A DNA stretch of 26,990 nt from a virus. The translations under genes and the position numbers were made by a program. The DNA is taken from positions 1 to 26,990 of IMG/VR virus record IMGVR_UViG_3300003895_000003; one strand, 5' to 3'. Below are positions 1 to 7,966 of this stretch, one piece after another. The notes beneath the pieces are model-generated. The model ran no database searches. It had not been told where the DNA came from and worked only from the letters and a program-made list of their open reading frames with translations. The number at the start of each line of letters is the position of its first letter. Positions within the stretch are counted from its first letter, which is position 1.

Positions 1-2571
1 CAGTTCTGCCCCCTTGGCAATGTTGTCGTCGTAGGTGCCGGTCAACTTATTGAGCGTCAACCAAAATTTTTGAGTTCCAGTTGCTGCCTCTCCCGTGCCG
101 ATCCCATACGTGTTGCGCAGATCTTCAACGTAGGAAGCCATTTCCTTTTTGGCTTCCCCGAAGGCGCGGGTCTGGGCCTCCAGTTGCAGGGCCAGAGTTT
201 GGCTGTCATCCTTTTTTAACAGATCAAGGTAGGCATTGATCTTTCCTGCGTTGTCGCTGGCGGCGTTACCGACGCGAGCCAGAACCCGGCCTTGCTCGTC
301 CAAGGATTGATTGGCGTTGGGCAGGATGGCCGCCAGTTTTTCCTCGGCATCGGTATGCGCCTTGGTGCCGGGTTGGGTGGTCTCCAGGGTTTTCTTTAAC
401 TCTTCCAGTGCCTTGATCTTTGCCACCGTCGCCTCTCGGCTTTTACCCAATACCTCTGCGTTTTCCAACAACGACGGAACGCTGGACGCAGTGGCTTTGG
501 AGAATGCGTAGGCTGCGATCCCGGCGGCGGTGAGTACCGCACCCAACGGCGTAAACATCAGACCACGTACCGCAGTCCCTAATGTAGCAAGGGGAGCGAC
601 CATGGCGGTCACCCCCGCCCGCAAGGCACTCCACACCAACCGCAAAGCAACAAATCCCGCAAAAGCGGTCAACGCCGTAACCGCAGCGGCAGAAAGTTGC
701 GGAAATTTTTCGATAACCGCAGCCATGCCGTGCATCAAGGAGGCCACAGCTTTGGCTACGGCGACAATCGCAGGTAGGAAGACATTGCCCAGGTTGACGG
801 CGGCTTCAGAAATGGCATTCTTGGCCAACTGCAACTGGGCCTCGGTGGTCTTGATCCGCTCGCCGAACTCCTTTTGCATCGACCCGGCATAGCCGGACTC
901 TTTCCCCACCAGACCGAGGATCTCCTTGTACTTATCCAGATTGTTGACCACCTGGACGATATCGTCGGAAAATTCATCCCCGAACAGCCCAACTAGGGTC
1001 TCTAACTTGGTCTGATCGTCCAGCCCAGAGAGAGCTTGCAACAGATCCATGATGGCTTTTTGCGGTCCCTGACGGATTTTGGTAGACATTTCCTCGCTGG
1101 TCAGGCCGACTCTCTGGAGGGCAGCCTTGAATTTGTCTGTTTGCTGCGGGGCGTTCATCAACTCGCGGGTCAGGGCGTTGATGGCGGTGGAAGCCCGCTC
1201 CGGTCCCAACCCCATGGAAAGGAATGTCGCCGCCAAGGCCGCCGTCTCGGTGTTGGCTAGCCCGAATACTCGCGCCATGCCACCGGTGCGGTTCATTACC
1301 TCAACGATGTCCTCTTCCACCGCATTGGTGTTGTTGCCCAGGTGGTTGATGGCGTCGGCTAGCAGACGTGTCTGGGGGACGGTCAAGGCAAAAACGTTCA
1401 TTAAACGTCCCACGGAAGTCCCGGCTTCATCAGCGGGCATTTTGAAGGCTGTGGACATCTTGGCAACGACATCAGTGAACTCACGGATGTCCTTGGAGGC
1501 GATTCCCATCTGCCCACCCGCTTCGGCAATTTTTGCCAATTCCACCAGCGTCAGGGGAATTTCGCGAGACATGGACTTGATGTCGGCTGTCAATTCCTTG
1601 AATGCCTTGGGCGTTGGAAAATCGACCACCTTACTGACATTCGCCATGGCACTTTCAAATTGAATGGCTTCTCGTGCAGCCAGACCCATTCCCGCTACAG
1701 TGACCGCCAGTTTGGCAAATTGTTCCCTGGCTCGGGAAATGGCAGCGGCCCAACCATTGGTGGACTCCCGTAAATTGTTGGTATTTTCGATCAGGCGTAG
1801 ATGGGCCTGAGCCATTTCCGCCGGTGTTGCTTTTCCCGATTTCCGCAACCGTTCATAAGCGGCTTCGACTCTCTGAATCTCTCGCTCAATGCTCCGGTGA
1901 TCCACTACGCCAAGGATTTCACGCGCCGACTGAATCCGGCTTGTATCACGCGCCTTGGCCATGACACCCGCCATCGCCGTTTGCAACCGTTTTTGCTCTT
2001 CGACCAATTGATGTGTGTCAACCCCGGCCAAGCGCATGCGGTTGCGCATCGCTTCCAGTGCCGTGGCATTTTTTCCCACAGCCTCGGATGCCGCCAAAAC
2101 AGCATGATTTGCGTTCTTCTGATCCTTGCCAAAGACCCGTGTCTGCTCCTGGAGACCCTTTAATTGTTCATTGAGGTTGGCATAGCGTTTCCCAAGTTGT
2201 TCAAGTTCGGTTTTTTGATCCAGGGTCAAATCTTTTTTCGGAACGGATTTTAATTCACCAATGCGCCGTTTGACCTGTTCAATGGATCCAACCATGCGAT
2301 CCGTTTCCAATGTTGACAGTCGCCAGGCATTACCCAACCGTTCTGCCTCCGTGCGTAAGCTGGATAATTCCTTTTTCAACTGACCGCTTTGCTCCGACAG
2401 GGATCCGAATCCCTTGATGTCTGCCATGGCCTGACTAATCCGCCCCGATTCCTGACGTGCGGCCTCACTCATCCGTCGCAAACCGGAAATCATGGTCGCC
2501 TTGGCCCGTGCCATACCGACGGCTAGATCTTGAACACCCACGCCAAGTGAAAATTGCAGTTTATTTTCCAT
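1..2571 (-). CDS. Tail tape measure protein, TP901-type (C-terminus outside window)
   Basis: Sets tail length and helps DNA ejection; it is packed inside the tail tube. I translated 857 uninterrupted codons from an ATG at 2571 to the window edge, so the 3' end is missing. The first ~270 residues are charged and coiled-coil rich (GKRYANLNEQLKGLQEQ). A TP901/PhageMin_Tail-type core follows, with a segment reading FESAMANVSKVVDF, then SREIPLTLVELAKIAEAGGQ and MSTAFKMPADEAG. Hydrophobic stretches near residues 610-670 (LTAFAGFVALRLVWSALRAG) would be membrane-interacting. A GGAG lies 12 nt before the ATG, a rather long spacing. It sits just downstream of the chaperone with the frameshift, as expected for the G-GT-H order of long-tailed phages. 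Family call is firm; the exact start is slightly uncertain. Confidence 0.93.
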   Translation of the reverse strand, partial: MENKLQFSLGVGVQDLAVGMARAKATMISGLRRMSEAARQESGRISQAMADIKGFGSLSEQSGQLKKELSSLRTEAERLGNAWRLSTLETDRMVGSIEQVKRRIGELKSVPKKDLTLDQKTELEQLGKRYANLNEQLKGLQEQTRVFGKDQKNANHAVLAASEAVGKNATALEAMRNRMRLAGVDTHQLVEEQKRLQTAMAGVMAKARDTSRIQSAREILGVVDHRSIEREIQRVEAAYERLRKSGKATPAEMAQAHLRLIENTNNLRESTNGWAAAISRAREQFAKLAVTVAGMGLAAREAIQFESAMANVSKVVDFPTPKAFKELTADIKSMSREIPLTLVELAKIAEAGGQMGIASKDIREFTDVVAKMSTAFKMPADEAGTSVGRLMNVFALTVPQTRLLADAINHLGNNTNAVEEDIVEVMNRTGGMARVFGLANTETAALAATFLSMGLGPERASTAINALTRELMNAPQQTDKFKAALQRVGLTSEEMSTKIRQGPQKAIMDLLQALSGLDDQTKLETLVGLFGDEFSDDIVQVVNNLDKYKEILGLVGKESGYAGSMQKEFGERIKTTEAQLQLAKNAISEAAVNLGNVFLPAIVAVAKAVASLMHGMAAVIEKFPQLSAAAVTALTAFAGFVALRLVWSALRAGVTAMVAPLATLGTAVRGLMFTPLGAVLTAAGIAAYAFSKATASSVPSLLENAEVLGKSREATVAKIKALEELKKTLETTQPGTKAHTDAEEKLAAILPNANQSLDEQGRVLARVGNAASDNAGKINAYLDLLKKDDSQTLALQLEAQTRAFGEAKKEMASYVEDLRNTYGIGTGEAATGTQKFWLTLNKLTGTYDDNIAKGAEL

Positions 2572-2624
2572 GACCGAATATTTCTCCAACGCTTGAAATT
2601 TTTCTTTTGCCCAGGTCCAACGTC

Positions 2625-2912
2625 ATGATTTACAGTGGACTCATGAAAACCTTAAAAACACTCAAAAACCGGACAGAACCATCGCTTTATTACATTACAG
2701 AAACCTGGATGATGCTTGGCAAGGCAACTGGCATCGGTTTTTTGGTCACCATTCCCGTTGCCAGTTCCTGCCCATGGTTCATTCAACTGTTCATCGGATG
2801 GTTTTTTGCAACTATCCTGCTGATATGTTTTGGTCCTCTTTTACGATTTTTCTACGATCGTTTTGTTTCCGTGATATTTTCAATCGCCACCAGGAAGAGA
2901 TCCCAGGGGTAG
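2625..2912 (+). CDS. Small plus-strand membrane protein, unknown function
   Basis: A 95-residue ORF on the strand opposite to the tail operon, filling the gap between tape measure and chaperone genes. From residue ~28 it holds two adjoining hydrophobic stretches (GIGFLVTIPVASSCPWFIQL and FIGWFFATILLICFGPLL) followed by a basic tail ending TRKRSQG, so it is probably a two-helix inner-membrane protein. ATG 2625 has an AGGT about nine bases upstream; ATG 2643 is an alternative. No long minus-strand ORF competes over 2577-2851, but the last 61 bases overlap the inferred frameshift extension of the chaperone. I do not recognise the family. It could be a moron gene (for example superinfection exclusion) or a chance ORF. 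Confidence 0.4.
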   Translation: MIYSGLMKTLKTLKNRTEPSLYYITETWMMLGKATGIGFLVTIPVASSCPWFIQLFIGWFFATILLICFGPLLRFFYDRFVSVIFSIATRKRSQG

Positions 2913-3297
2913 TTCCAAATCTGCGAATGTCCAAACCGTATCAAGGCACATGCAGAATATTCCAACCGTTTCAAATGTTCACGGCTGAGGGCATCACTCG
3001 TGCCGCTTCGGACAGGCGATGCCGCAACTGAAAAAAATGGGGGTTAACTTCTCGGCAGACTGCAAGCAAAGTCTCGATCTGTGATGGGGTTAAATTGTCC
3101 AAATCGTCCATCGTGATATTACTCATGCGGACCATATCTCCCAGGGAAGCATCGGCCATGAGAGCTTCGTTGACTAGATCGATGCTATTATCCCGCATTC
3201 CGCTCAAATCTTTAAACCAAGCACGCACCTCACTCACAGTTAATTCCCGGACCGTGACTACCCTGTCGCCAATCGAGATTTCTTTCATCCTCTTCAT
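2852..3297 (-). CDS. Tail assembly chaperone, predicted -1 frameshift long form (GT-like)
   Basis: Reading from 3297, the ribosome reaches CAT-TTT-TTT-CAG. Slipping back one base on T-TTT-TTT (3037-3031) leads into the -1 frame, which stays open for 59 more codons to a TAG at 2854-2852. The joined product is 148 residues (89 + 59). The extension reads ...SDALSREHLKRLEY, then ALIRFGHSQIWNYPWDLFLV; a domain with conserved aromatic residues after a leucine-rich helix is what gpT-type extensions look like. Without the slip, translation stops at the TGA at 2973. This mirrors lambda G/GT, where the minor long form bridges the tape measure and tail tube proteins. Inferred from sequence only; the slip efficiency is unknown. 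Confidence 0.65.
2971..3297 (-). CDS. Tail assembly chaperone, short form (lambda gpG-like)
   Basis: A 108-residue soluble protein beginning MKRMKEISIGDRVVTVRELT. The short 'beta-strand then tVsEVRaWf' N-terminus, followed by an acidic helical region (LVNEALMADASLGDM, LTPSQIETLLAVC), is typical of tail assembly chaperones placed between tail tube and tape measure genes. Start at 3297 is chosen because GGAGGAATAACC directly precedes that ATG and the ORF then begins just after the tail tube stop; the longer upstream version has no such site. It binds the tape measure protein during tail assembly and is not expected in virions. It carries the slippery heptamer at 3037-3031 described separately. 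The family assignment rests on gene position and the frameshift signal more than on motif identity. Confidence 0.75.
   Translation of the reverse strand: MKRMKEISIGDRVVTVRELTVSEVRAWFKDLSGMRDNSIDLVNEALMADASLGDMVRMSNITMDDLDNLTPSQIETLLAVCREVNPHFFQLRHRLSEAARVMPSAVNI
3031..3037 (-). other. Slippery heptamer T-TTT-TTT for -1 frameshifting
   Basis: Seven consecutive T on the minus strand, in the phase X-XXY-YYZ relative to the chaperone frame (codons CAT, TTT, TTT). The -1 frame is open from here to 2852. It sits 58 bases before the zero-frame stop, a normal place for a tail-chaperone frameshift. Confidence 0.7.
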
Positions 3298-3299
3298 GG

Positions 3300-4208
3300 T
3301 TATTCCTCCGCCATCTTGATTGCACAAAAAGAACTGATCTTGAATCCTGACCGGGTATCGTCCTTAAGGACAGATCCGGTGAGGGTCAGTCCGGCAAAAT
3401 CGTCACCAATGAACGACAGATCCTTGGGCGGGGAAAATTTGACCCGATAAAGATCCACAGCTAACGGTTGTCCTTCACGGGCAAGATTGGTCCCGGAAAA
3501 AAACACCCGGTATTCTCCTGCGGCGTTGACCAGAGCTTGGATGATGGTCCCCGCCGTCTTGGTATAGCTCACTTCGACCGGAGTGCCGGTGACTGCGATT
3601 TTTGCGGAATCTTCGGGGATAAAGATCCCGGCACTCTTGGTTTCAAAGTTACCTGCGACAAGAAGCATGGTCCCCATATCCATCCATGTGACTGTGCCAT
3701 CCGTTACAGTAGATCCGTCGGTGGGCCATGATGCCGGTTCCGTCCCACCCGTGTTTCCAGCCGCCGTGGCCTTGTAAAAATGGGTGCCTGCTGTTGGCTT
3801 GACGATATCGCCGATGACCTTGGCCGTGGTGTCGCTCCAGGCCGGAGGATCGACGGTGACCGTCACCGCTCTCGGCCCGATCCCTTCCAAGGGCAAAAAT
3901 CCACCGGCATAGGCGGTGTGTGCTTTGGTAACGGCTCCCGCCACCAAAGCCGTGATTTCACCTCGCATCGCCATGGCAAGGTTCTTGGCCGACAACGACA
4001 AAAAATTGAGAGAGGCGTCAATCTTGGAGATCCAACTCACCTGATCGGCCAGCCCGCCGCCGCCCTGGTAGTTCTTCATCTCCTTGGTTTCTTCAGATAC
4101 GTCAATCTTGAACTCCTTGACCTGTCCGACCGCCCGCAATGGACCACCGGAACGCGGGCCAATGAAAATTTCTCCTTCACCAACAAGACTCCACTGACTG
4201 GATGCCAT
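3300..4208 (-). CDS. Major tail tube protein
   Basis: A 302-residue structural protein forming the tail tube. The start MASSQWSLVGEGEIFIGPRS and the motif FKIDVSEETKEMKNYQGGGG are typical of tube proteins, in which beta strands stack around a lumen. The closing part (DLSFIGDDFAGLTLTGSVL) returns to tube-like strands. Between about residues 105 and 185 there is an extra segment rich in Thr/Gly (PTAGTHFYKATAAGN, then GGTEPASWPTDGSTV) that looks like an Ig-like or surface decoration domain inserted into the tube fold. AAGGA lies eight bases before the ATG, and the gene begins 3 nt after the tail terminator stop. Position before the chaperone supports the role strongly; the exact family name is less certain. 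Confidence 0.85.
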   Translation of the reverse strand: MASSQWSLVGEGEIFIGPRSGGPLRAVGQVKEFKIDVSEETKEMKNYQGGGGLADQVSWISKIDASLNFLSLSAKNLAMAMRGEITALVAGAVTKAHTAYAGGFLPLEGIGPRAVTVTVDPPAWSDTTAKVIGDIVKPTAGTHFYKATAAGNTGGTEPASWPTDGSTVTDGTVTWMDMGTMLLVAGNFETKSAGIFIPEDSAKIAVTGTPVEVSYTKTAGTIIQALVNAAGEYRVFFSGTNLAREGQPLAVDLYRVKFSPPKDLSFIGDDFAGLTLTGSVLKDDTRSGFKISSFCAIKMAEE

Positions 4209-4211
4209 GTC

Positions 4212-4628
4212 TTAATCCTTTGTTTGGCTGTTGAATACAAACTCGGTTGTGAACGCCAACGGAAAATAAAGCACTCCCGTGGGCGAATATTCGTGTGCAA
4301 AACTCGATTGCACACGTTTGAATGTGGAAAATTTTCTGTCTTCGGGCCGCCACCCATGCATGGCCTTGATGACCTGGCTGATCAACGGTCCAGCATCGTT
4401 CTTGGCATCCTGGACCACAACCAGGCAAAGCCAGGTTTGCTCAACCATATGGTTGCTCAGATGGACCTCCCCCGATTTGTCTTTTTCCAAAAACACCAAA
4501 ACCGCCGGAGGAAGGTTGATCGTTTCAAGGATCTTGGGCATCCCCCAGGTTGATTTAACGGTAATGTTGGCGATCTGATCTTCAAGCCGGGCAATAATCA
4601 ACGGCTCGGCGGCGAGATAATCCTTCAT
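4212..4628 (-). CDS. Tail terminator / gp37-like protein
   Basis: A 138-residue protein starting MKDYLAAEPLIIARLEDQI. The pattern is that of Mu gp37-like/tail terminator proteins: an N-terminal helix, PPAVLVFLEKDKSGEVHLSN, a QTWLCLVVVQDAKN strand, DAGPLISQVIKAMHGWRP and a closing YFPLAFTTEFVF strand. Such proteins cap the growing tail tube and define the joining end. ATG 4628 lies ten bases after AGAGG; a GTG at 4634 is closer and could also be the start. It sits directly upstream of the tail tube gene, as expected. The promoter-like region of the divergent SIR2 gene lies just beyond its 5' end. Confidence 0.75.
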   Translation of the reverse strand: MKDYLAAEPLIIARLEDQIANITVKSTWGMPKILETINLPPAVLVFLEKDKSGEVHLSNHMVEQTWLCLVVVQDAKNDAGPLISQVIKAMHGWRPEDRKFSTFKRVQSSFAHEYSPTGVLYFPLAFTTEFVFNSQTKD

Positions 4629-4642
4629 AATCACGTAACCTC

Positions 4643-4651
4643 TGGTATGAT
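4643..4651 (+). promoter_or_regulatory. Possible extended -10 promoter for the SIR2 gene
   Basis: TGGTATGAT on the plus strand fits an extended -10 (TGn-TATGAT) 37 bases before the first ATG of the SIR2 gene, in the divergent gap after the tail terminator start. The -35 position (CTTCAT) is poor. Sequence match only. Confidence 0.35.
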
Positions 4652-4687
4652 GCCTGACCTGTCATCAACATTTATTTCATTCATTCG

Positions 4688-5782
4688 ATGATTCCTGTCA
4701 TGGATATGTTTCTCATCGGAGCGGGAGCCTGTGTTCCCCTGGGTCTATCTACCACGCAAGGATTCATGACCAGCTTCAATCCATCTCCCGACACCCGGCT
4801 CCTGTTCGATGTCCTACTCGCACAGTTGGCCGACAACGACAAAAGCCGCCTGGACATCGAACGGATTTTTTTCGTTCTGGAAAATTTAATCAAAAATCAT
4901 AAGACCTATATCAATACGGCAACGCTATTTGAGGAGACGTATCGCAAGAAAATGGGGGACAGTACTTCTCCAGAAATGAAATCCGGGTTTGATAGCAAAA
5001 GAAATTATTCAGCCTCTGCCAAATATTTCCTGGGCGATCTTTACAGCATGGCAATCGTCCTGGATCGGGAATTAAAACGGTTCCTGTGGGACAGCCTCAA
5101 ACACGACCGGCAAAAAGCATTTGAACTCTTTTCCGGCCTGTTTTCCCCTTTGTTGCAAAGACAGGACAGCCTGACGATCTTTACGACCAATTACGATTTA
5201 GTGCTGGAATCCGTTTTCGAGGACGTTAACCGGGAGTCAGGATTAAAAAAACATTGGGAAGACCTTGGAATTCACGAAATCTACAATGGTTTTGAATGCC
5301 GTGGCTCCAGTCTCGTTCACACCCGTAACCTGGACGCAAACCGGCCCGCTGCCCATGAGGTTGGGTATTTCAAACTTCACGGTTCGTTGACCTGGGATTT
5401 CCATGATGGTGTTTGCATCACCGGCGCACCACGCATGCCCGAAGACTTGAACGGCCCGGCATTGATCTATCCCGGATACAAAGGCATCCCGGTGGATCAT
5501 CCCTTCTCCGATCTGCACCGACATTTCTTCAACCGGCTTGCTGTTCACAAACGCCTGATTTCCATCGGTTTTGCCTATCGCGACGAACTCATCAATTCCT
5601 TGATTGCAACCAGTCTCACACTTCGGCCAAAGTTGCAGGTGCATGCAATCTGTCCCGAGTTTCCTGAAGACTCCAATTTTCCAATGCTGGCCAGGCAGTT
5701 CCCGGAACAAGTTTTTCATCATCGTGAAAAATTTGGAGAAAAGGACCTGTTGGCGTTGATTCCGCCACCTCCGGCAGAATAA
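4688..5782 (+). CDS. Stand-alone SIR2-domain protein (probable defence NADase)
   Basis: A 364-residue protein on the strand opposite to the surrounding tail genes. It shows the SIR2 landmarks in order: a Rossmann glycine loop MFLIGAGACVPLG near residue 7, a TIFTTNYDLVLE motif near 160 with the NAD-contacting Asn and Asp, KLHGSLTW near 225 with the catalytic-type His, and ISIGFAYRDELINSLI near 300. There is no zinc-binding Cys quartet, so it resembles the SIR2_2 class used as NAD+-hydrolysing effectors in anti-phage systems rather than protein deacetylases. No second effector or sensor gene is adjacent. ATG 4688 is the first start; 4699 or 4705 are possible, and none has a clear ribosome site. 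Defence role is inferred from family and setting. Confidence 0.8.
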   Translation: MIPVMDMFLIGAGACVPLGLSTTQGFMTSFNPSPDTRLLFDVLLAQLADNDKSRLDIERIFFVLENLIKNHKTYINTATLFEETYRKKMGDSTSPEMKSGFDSKRNYSASAKYFLGDLYSMAIVLDRELKRFLWDSLKHDRQKAFELFSGLFSPLLQRQDSLTIFTTNYDLVLESVFEDVNRESGLKKHWEDLGIHEIYNGFECRGSSLVHTRNLDANRPAAHEVGYFKLHGSLTWDFHDGVCITGAPRMPEDLNGPALIYPGYKGIPVDHPFSDLHRHFFNRLAVHKRLISIGFAYRDELINSLIATSLTLRPKLQVHAICPEFPEDSNFPMLARQFPEQVFHHREKFGEKDLLALIPPPPAE

Positions 5783-6101
5783 CGGCATCTCTGGGCAGCA
5801 TCAGTGCGCCAAGGAATAACCTGATCGTTTGGAACAGACCCGCCCCTTCGCAAAAGAACAGTTTGCCATGGCGGTAGATGGCTCCTTTCCGGTGCTGTTT
5901 CCGATACATGGCAATCATAATCCTGGCCACGTCATGCGATGATGCTTTATTCATGTTTATTCTCGAAGTTTCAGAGGAAACGTTGCGGGAAGAACGCGCT
6001 GGCTGGTTCTTTGGATTGATCTGCCAACATTTTAATTCCAAGAAAGAATACGGGGGGCTATTACAGCCCCCGTATGAAATATCATCAGAACTCGGAAAGG
6101 G
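5783..6101. other. Gap between SIR2 gene and tail protein gene
   Basis: A 319-base stretch separating two convergent genes. Its right end holds the minus-strand terminator at 6050-6073. The rest contains one open minus-strand frame (from an ATG at 5954, MNKASSHDVARIMIAMYRKQ onward) that continues 167 bases into the SIR2 gene as antisense and has no ribosome site. It may be the relic of a phage gene cut by arrival of the SIR2 module, or simply a chance ORF. I see nothing else. Confidence 0.5.
6050..6073 (-). terminator. Intrinsic terminator after the tail protein gene
   Basis: On the minus strand ACGGGGGCT pairs with AGCCCCCCGT around a GTAAT loop (one bulged C), followed by ATTCTTTCTT. It begins 29 bases after the stop of the 611-residue tail protein, and would end the head/tail transcript before the SIR2 gene. 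Confidence 0.7.
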
Positions 6102-7937
6102 TTATACAACCCGGCGCAACGGGTTTTTCTGGACGGTAACGTCCACGGAATCAGTGGAAGCGATCCGCAAACGCATGAGACGCGCACTGAGCGCACCAGA
6201 GGTTTCAACATCAACACCGATGTCCAGACCACCAATGTTTTTGCCAAACTGCAAAATCCCTGCCTCGTTATAGTCGGCACGGGTCGCAGCCAATCCGGTA
6301 TTGGCATTGTGGGATGCAAATACGTTCACGGTGTAGATGTTTTGAGGATTGGCCACTTCACGAACATGGACCATCCAGTTCACGGCCAGATTTTGTTCCA
6401 TGATCACGGAATCAACGGTGGTGGCCGCAGTCACAGCCGCAGATTTGCTCTCTTTCAGATTGTCCCCAAGGCGAGCATCCAATGCGCCGATGGCATCGGT
6501 CAGACTGGTGCCGCCAGTCACCACTTTGGTGCTGGAGTAGGAAGGCATGGAGTTGCCGACCGAAAGCTTGCCAATGTAGGCAGAAATGAAATTGGCCTCT
6601 GTCGCATCAGCAGCACCCTGTTTGACGAATTGATTCTCGTCATTGTAGATCCACAAGGAACCCCAATCTTGACCACGCTCAACATAGAACGTGTCACCCT
6701 GATCAGGACGCCAGCCAATTTCCACCGAGTGGATTCCCCAACCCGGCATCAGGTGGTAATCACCATCAACACCACCACTCATCGGAGTTCCCGAATATTC
6801 TGCTTGGATAACAGCATCGAGAGAAATACCATCGGTGCTGATGCCAAACATGCGATCATAGAACATGCGACCTTGCTCATCCCGCCCTTCTGGAACCAGA
6901 TTCTCAAAAGAATCTGCCACGTTGCGAATGGTCGAAGTGATGGCCGAACCGTTGTTTTTCAAGCTGACCGTAAGGGTGTTGGTAGCAAAGTTGTAGACAG
7001 ACGTGGTGGTGGACGCACCATTGAATGAGTTGTGAGTCAACACAACGGTCGTTGCATTCCAACCAGAGCCGCCTGATTGTGCCGACAACGTGAATTGATC
7101 AACAGCCACGGTCCCAATCAGACCGGAAGCATTCACAGCATTGGTAGACCCTGCACCACCACCAGACAAATTCGTCTGAGCCAGTGCGTATGGAGTCACC
7201 CCAAGGGTAGCATTGGCCTCCATCTGCCAAACATGGCGAACGACCACCCGGTTCGTGGTATCTACTGCTTCGATTGCGGAAACCACGTCCCGCATGTCGC
7301 CAATGGGATTCGTGCCGTCGTTGGCCAAGGTCACGACGATGTTGTTGCCGATGAAGGTGGCCGAGGTTGTCGGATTGTTGTCGGCATTGTTGATCATGGC
7401 CAGGGTGATGTCATTTCCGGCAGATCCTTGCTCGGTGGCCACCAGATAATGGCTCTGACCGCCATCAGAGATGTCAATCATCGCGTAGCCAGCAGTTGCG
7501 ATGTAGCGACCCCTATTGAAGCCGCCAGTGAGATTCGGCAAAAGTACGGACGCATTCTTTTGGGTGGATTCCCAATCGGTATCCCCGATATTTGAAGGGA
7601 CAGTTTCACCACCAAGCATGCCGAACTGATTCATAAAGGTTTCAAACTGAGCCTGGGTTTTGACTTGCGTATCCACAACCCGGACCGGGTGTTTCCAATG
7701 AACAGCACCCACCTTGTCAGTGGCATCTGCCATTACGGACCATTTGTCAAAACCAGCACCCAGGGTGGTTTTGCGGTACATCTTTCCACTGTCACGGGCA
7801 ATGACAATGGAGCCGAGACCCATGGCGTCCGACTTACCATCGCCAGTGGCCGGGGCTGTATCCAAAACGTCGAACCTGATAGTGTCTTTGCCAAAAGCCA
7901 AACCACCATTGATACGAAAAGGCATGGGACTCCCCAT
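6102..7937 (-). CDS. Large tail/virion protein with two beta-rich repeats
   Basis: A 611-residue protein, very rich in Thr, Asn, Ser and Gly and with few charges, as in phage tail sheath-decorating or fibre proteins. Two related segments stand out: one near residues 165-235 (GSAGNDITLAMINNA, then NNIVVTLANDGTNP) and another near 280-345 (GSGWNATTVVLTHNS, then NTLTVSLKNNGSAI); both have the 'GS-x-x-N-x-x-T' turn, strand pairs and a closing 'I..vv.aie' helix. The N-terminus MPFRINGGLAFGKDTIRF resembles a virion attachment region. Two starts are possible: ATG 7937 after AAAGGAG, or ATG 7925 after GGGGAG. It ends the head-side operon ahead of a terminator. I cannot name a family; a tail fibre or virion-surface role is an inference. 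Confidence 0.6.
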   Translation of the reverse strand: MGSPMPFRINGGLAFGKDTIRFDVLDTAPATGDGKSDAMGLGSIVIARDSGKMYRKTTLGAGFDKWSVMADATDKVGAVHWKHPVRVVDTQVKTQAQFETFMNQFGMLGGETVPSNIGDTDWESTQKNASVLLPNLTGGFNRGRYIATAGYAMIDISDGGQSHYLVATEQGSAGNDITLAMINNADNNPTTSATFIGNNIVVTLANDGTNPIGDMRDVVSAIEAVDTTNRVVVRHVWQMEANATLGVTPYALAQTNLSGGGAGSTNAVNASGLIGTVAVDQFTLSAQSGGSGWNATTVVLTHNSFNGASTTTSVYNFATNTLTVSLKNNGSAITSTIRNVADSFENLVPEGRDEQGRMFYDRMFGISTDGISLDAVIQAEYSGTPMSGGVDGDYHLMPGWGIHSVEIGWRPDQGDTFYVERGQDWGSLWIYNDENQFVKQGAADATEANFISAYIGKLSVGNSMPSYSSTKVVTGGTSLTDAIGALDARLGDNLKESKSAAVTAATTVDSVIMEQNLAVNWMVHVREVANPQNIYTVNVFASHNANTGLAATRADYNEAGILQFGKNIGGLDIGVDVETSGALSARLMRLRIASTDSVDVTVQKNPLRRVV

Positions 7938-7966
7938 AATGATGAAACTCCTTTGATGTTGTGAAC

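Noticed and set aside
3780-4553. 257-residue plus-strand frame.
   Set aside because: Antisense to both tail tube and tail terminator genes and crosses their junction.
5243-5788. 181-residue minus-strand frame.
   Set aside because: Antisense to the SIR2 gene; no ribosome site or recognisable motif.
6309-7028. 239-residue plus-strand frame.
   Set aside because: Antisense shadow of the large tail protein; composition reflects its GC-biased third positions.
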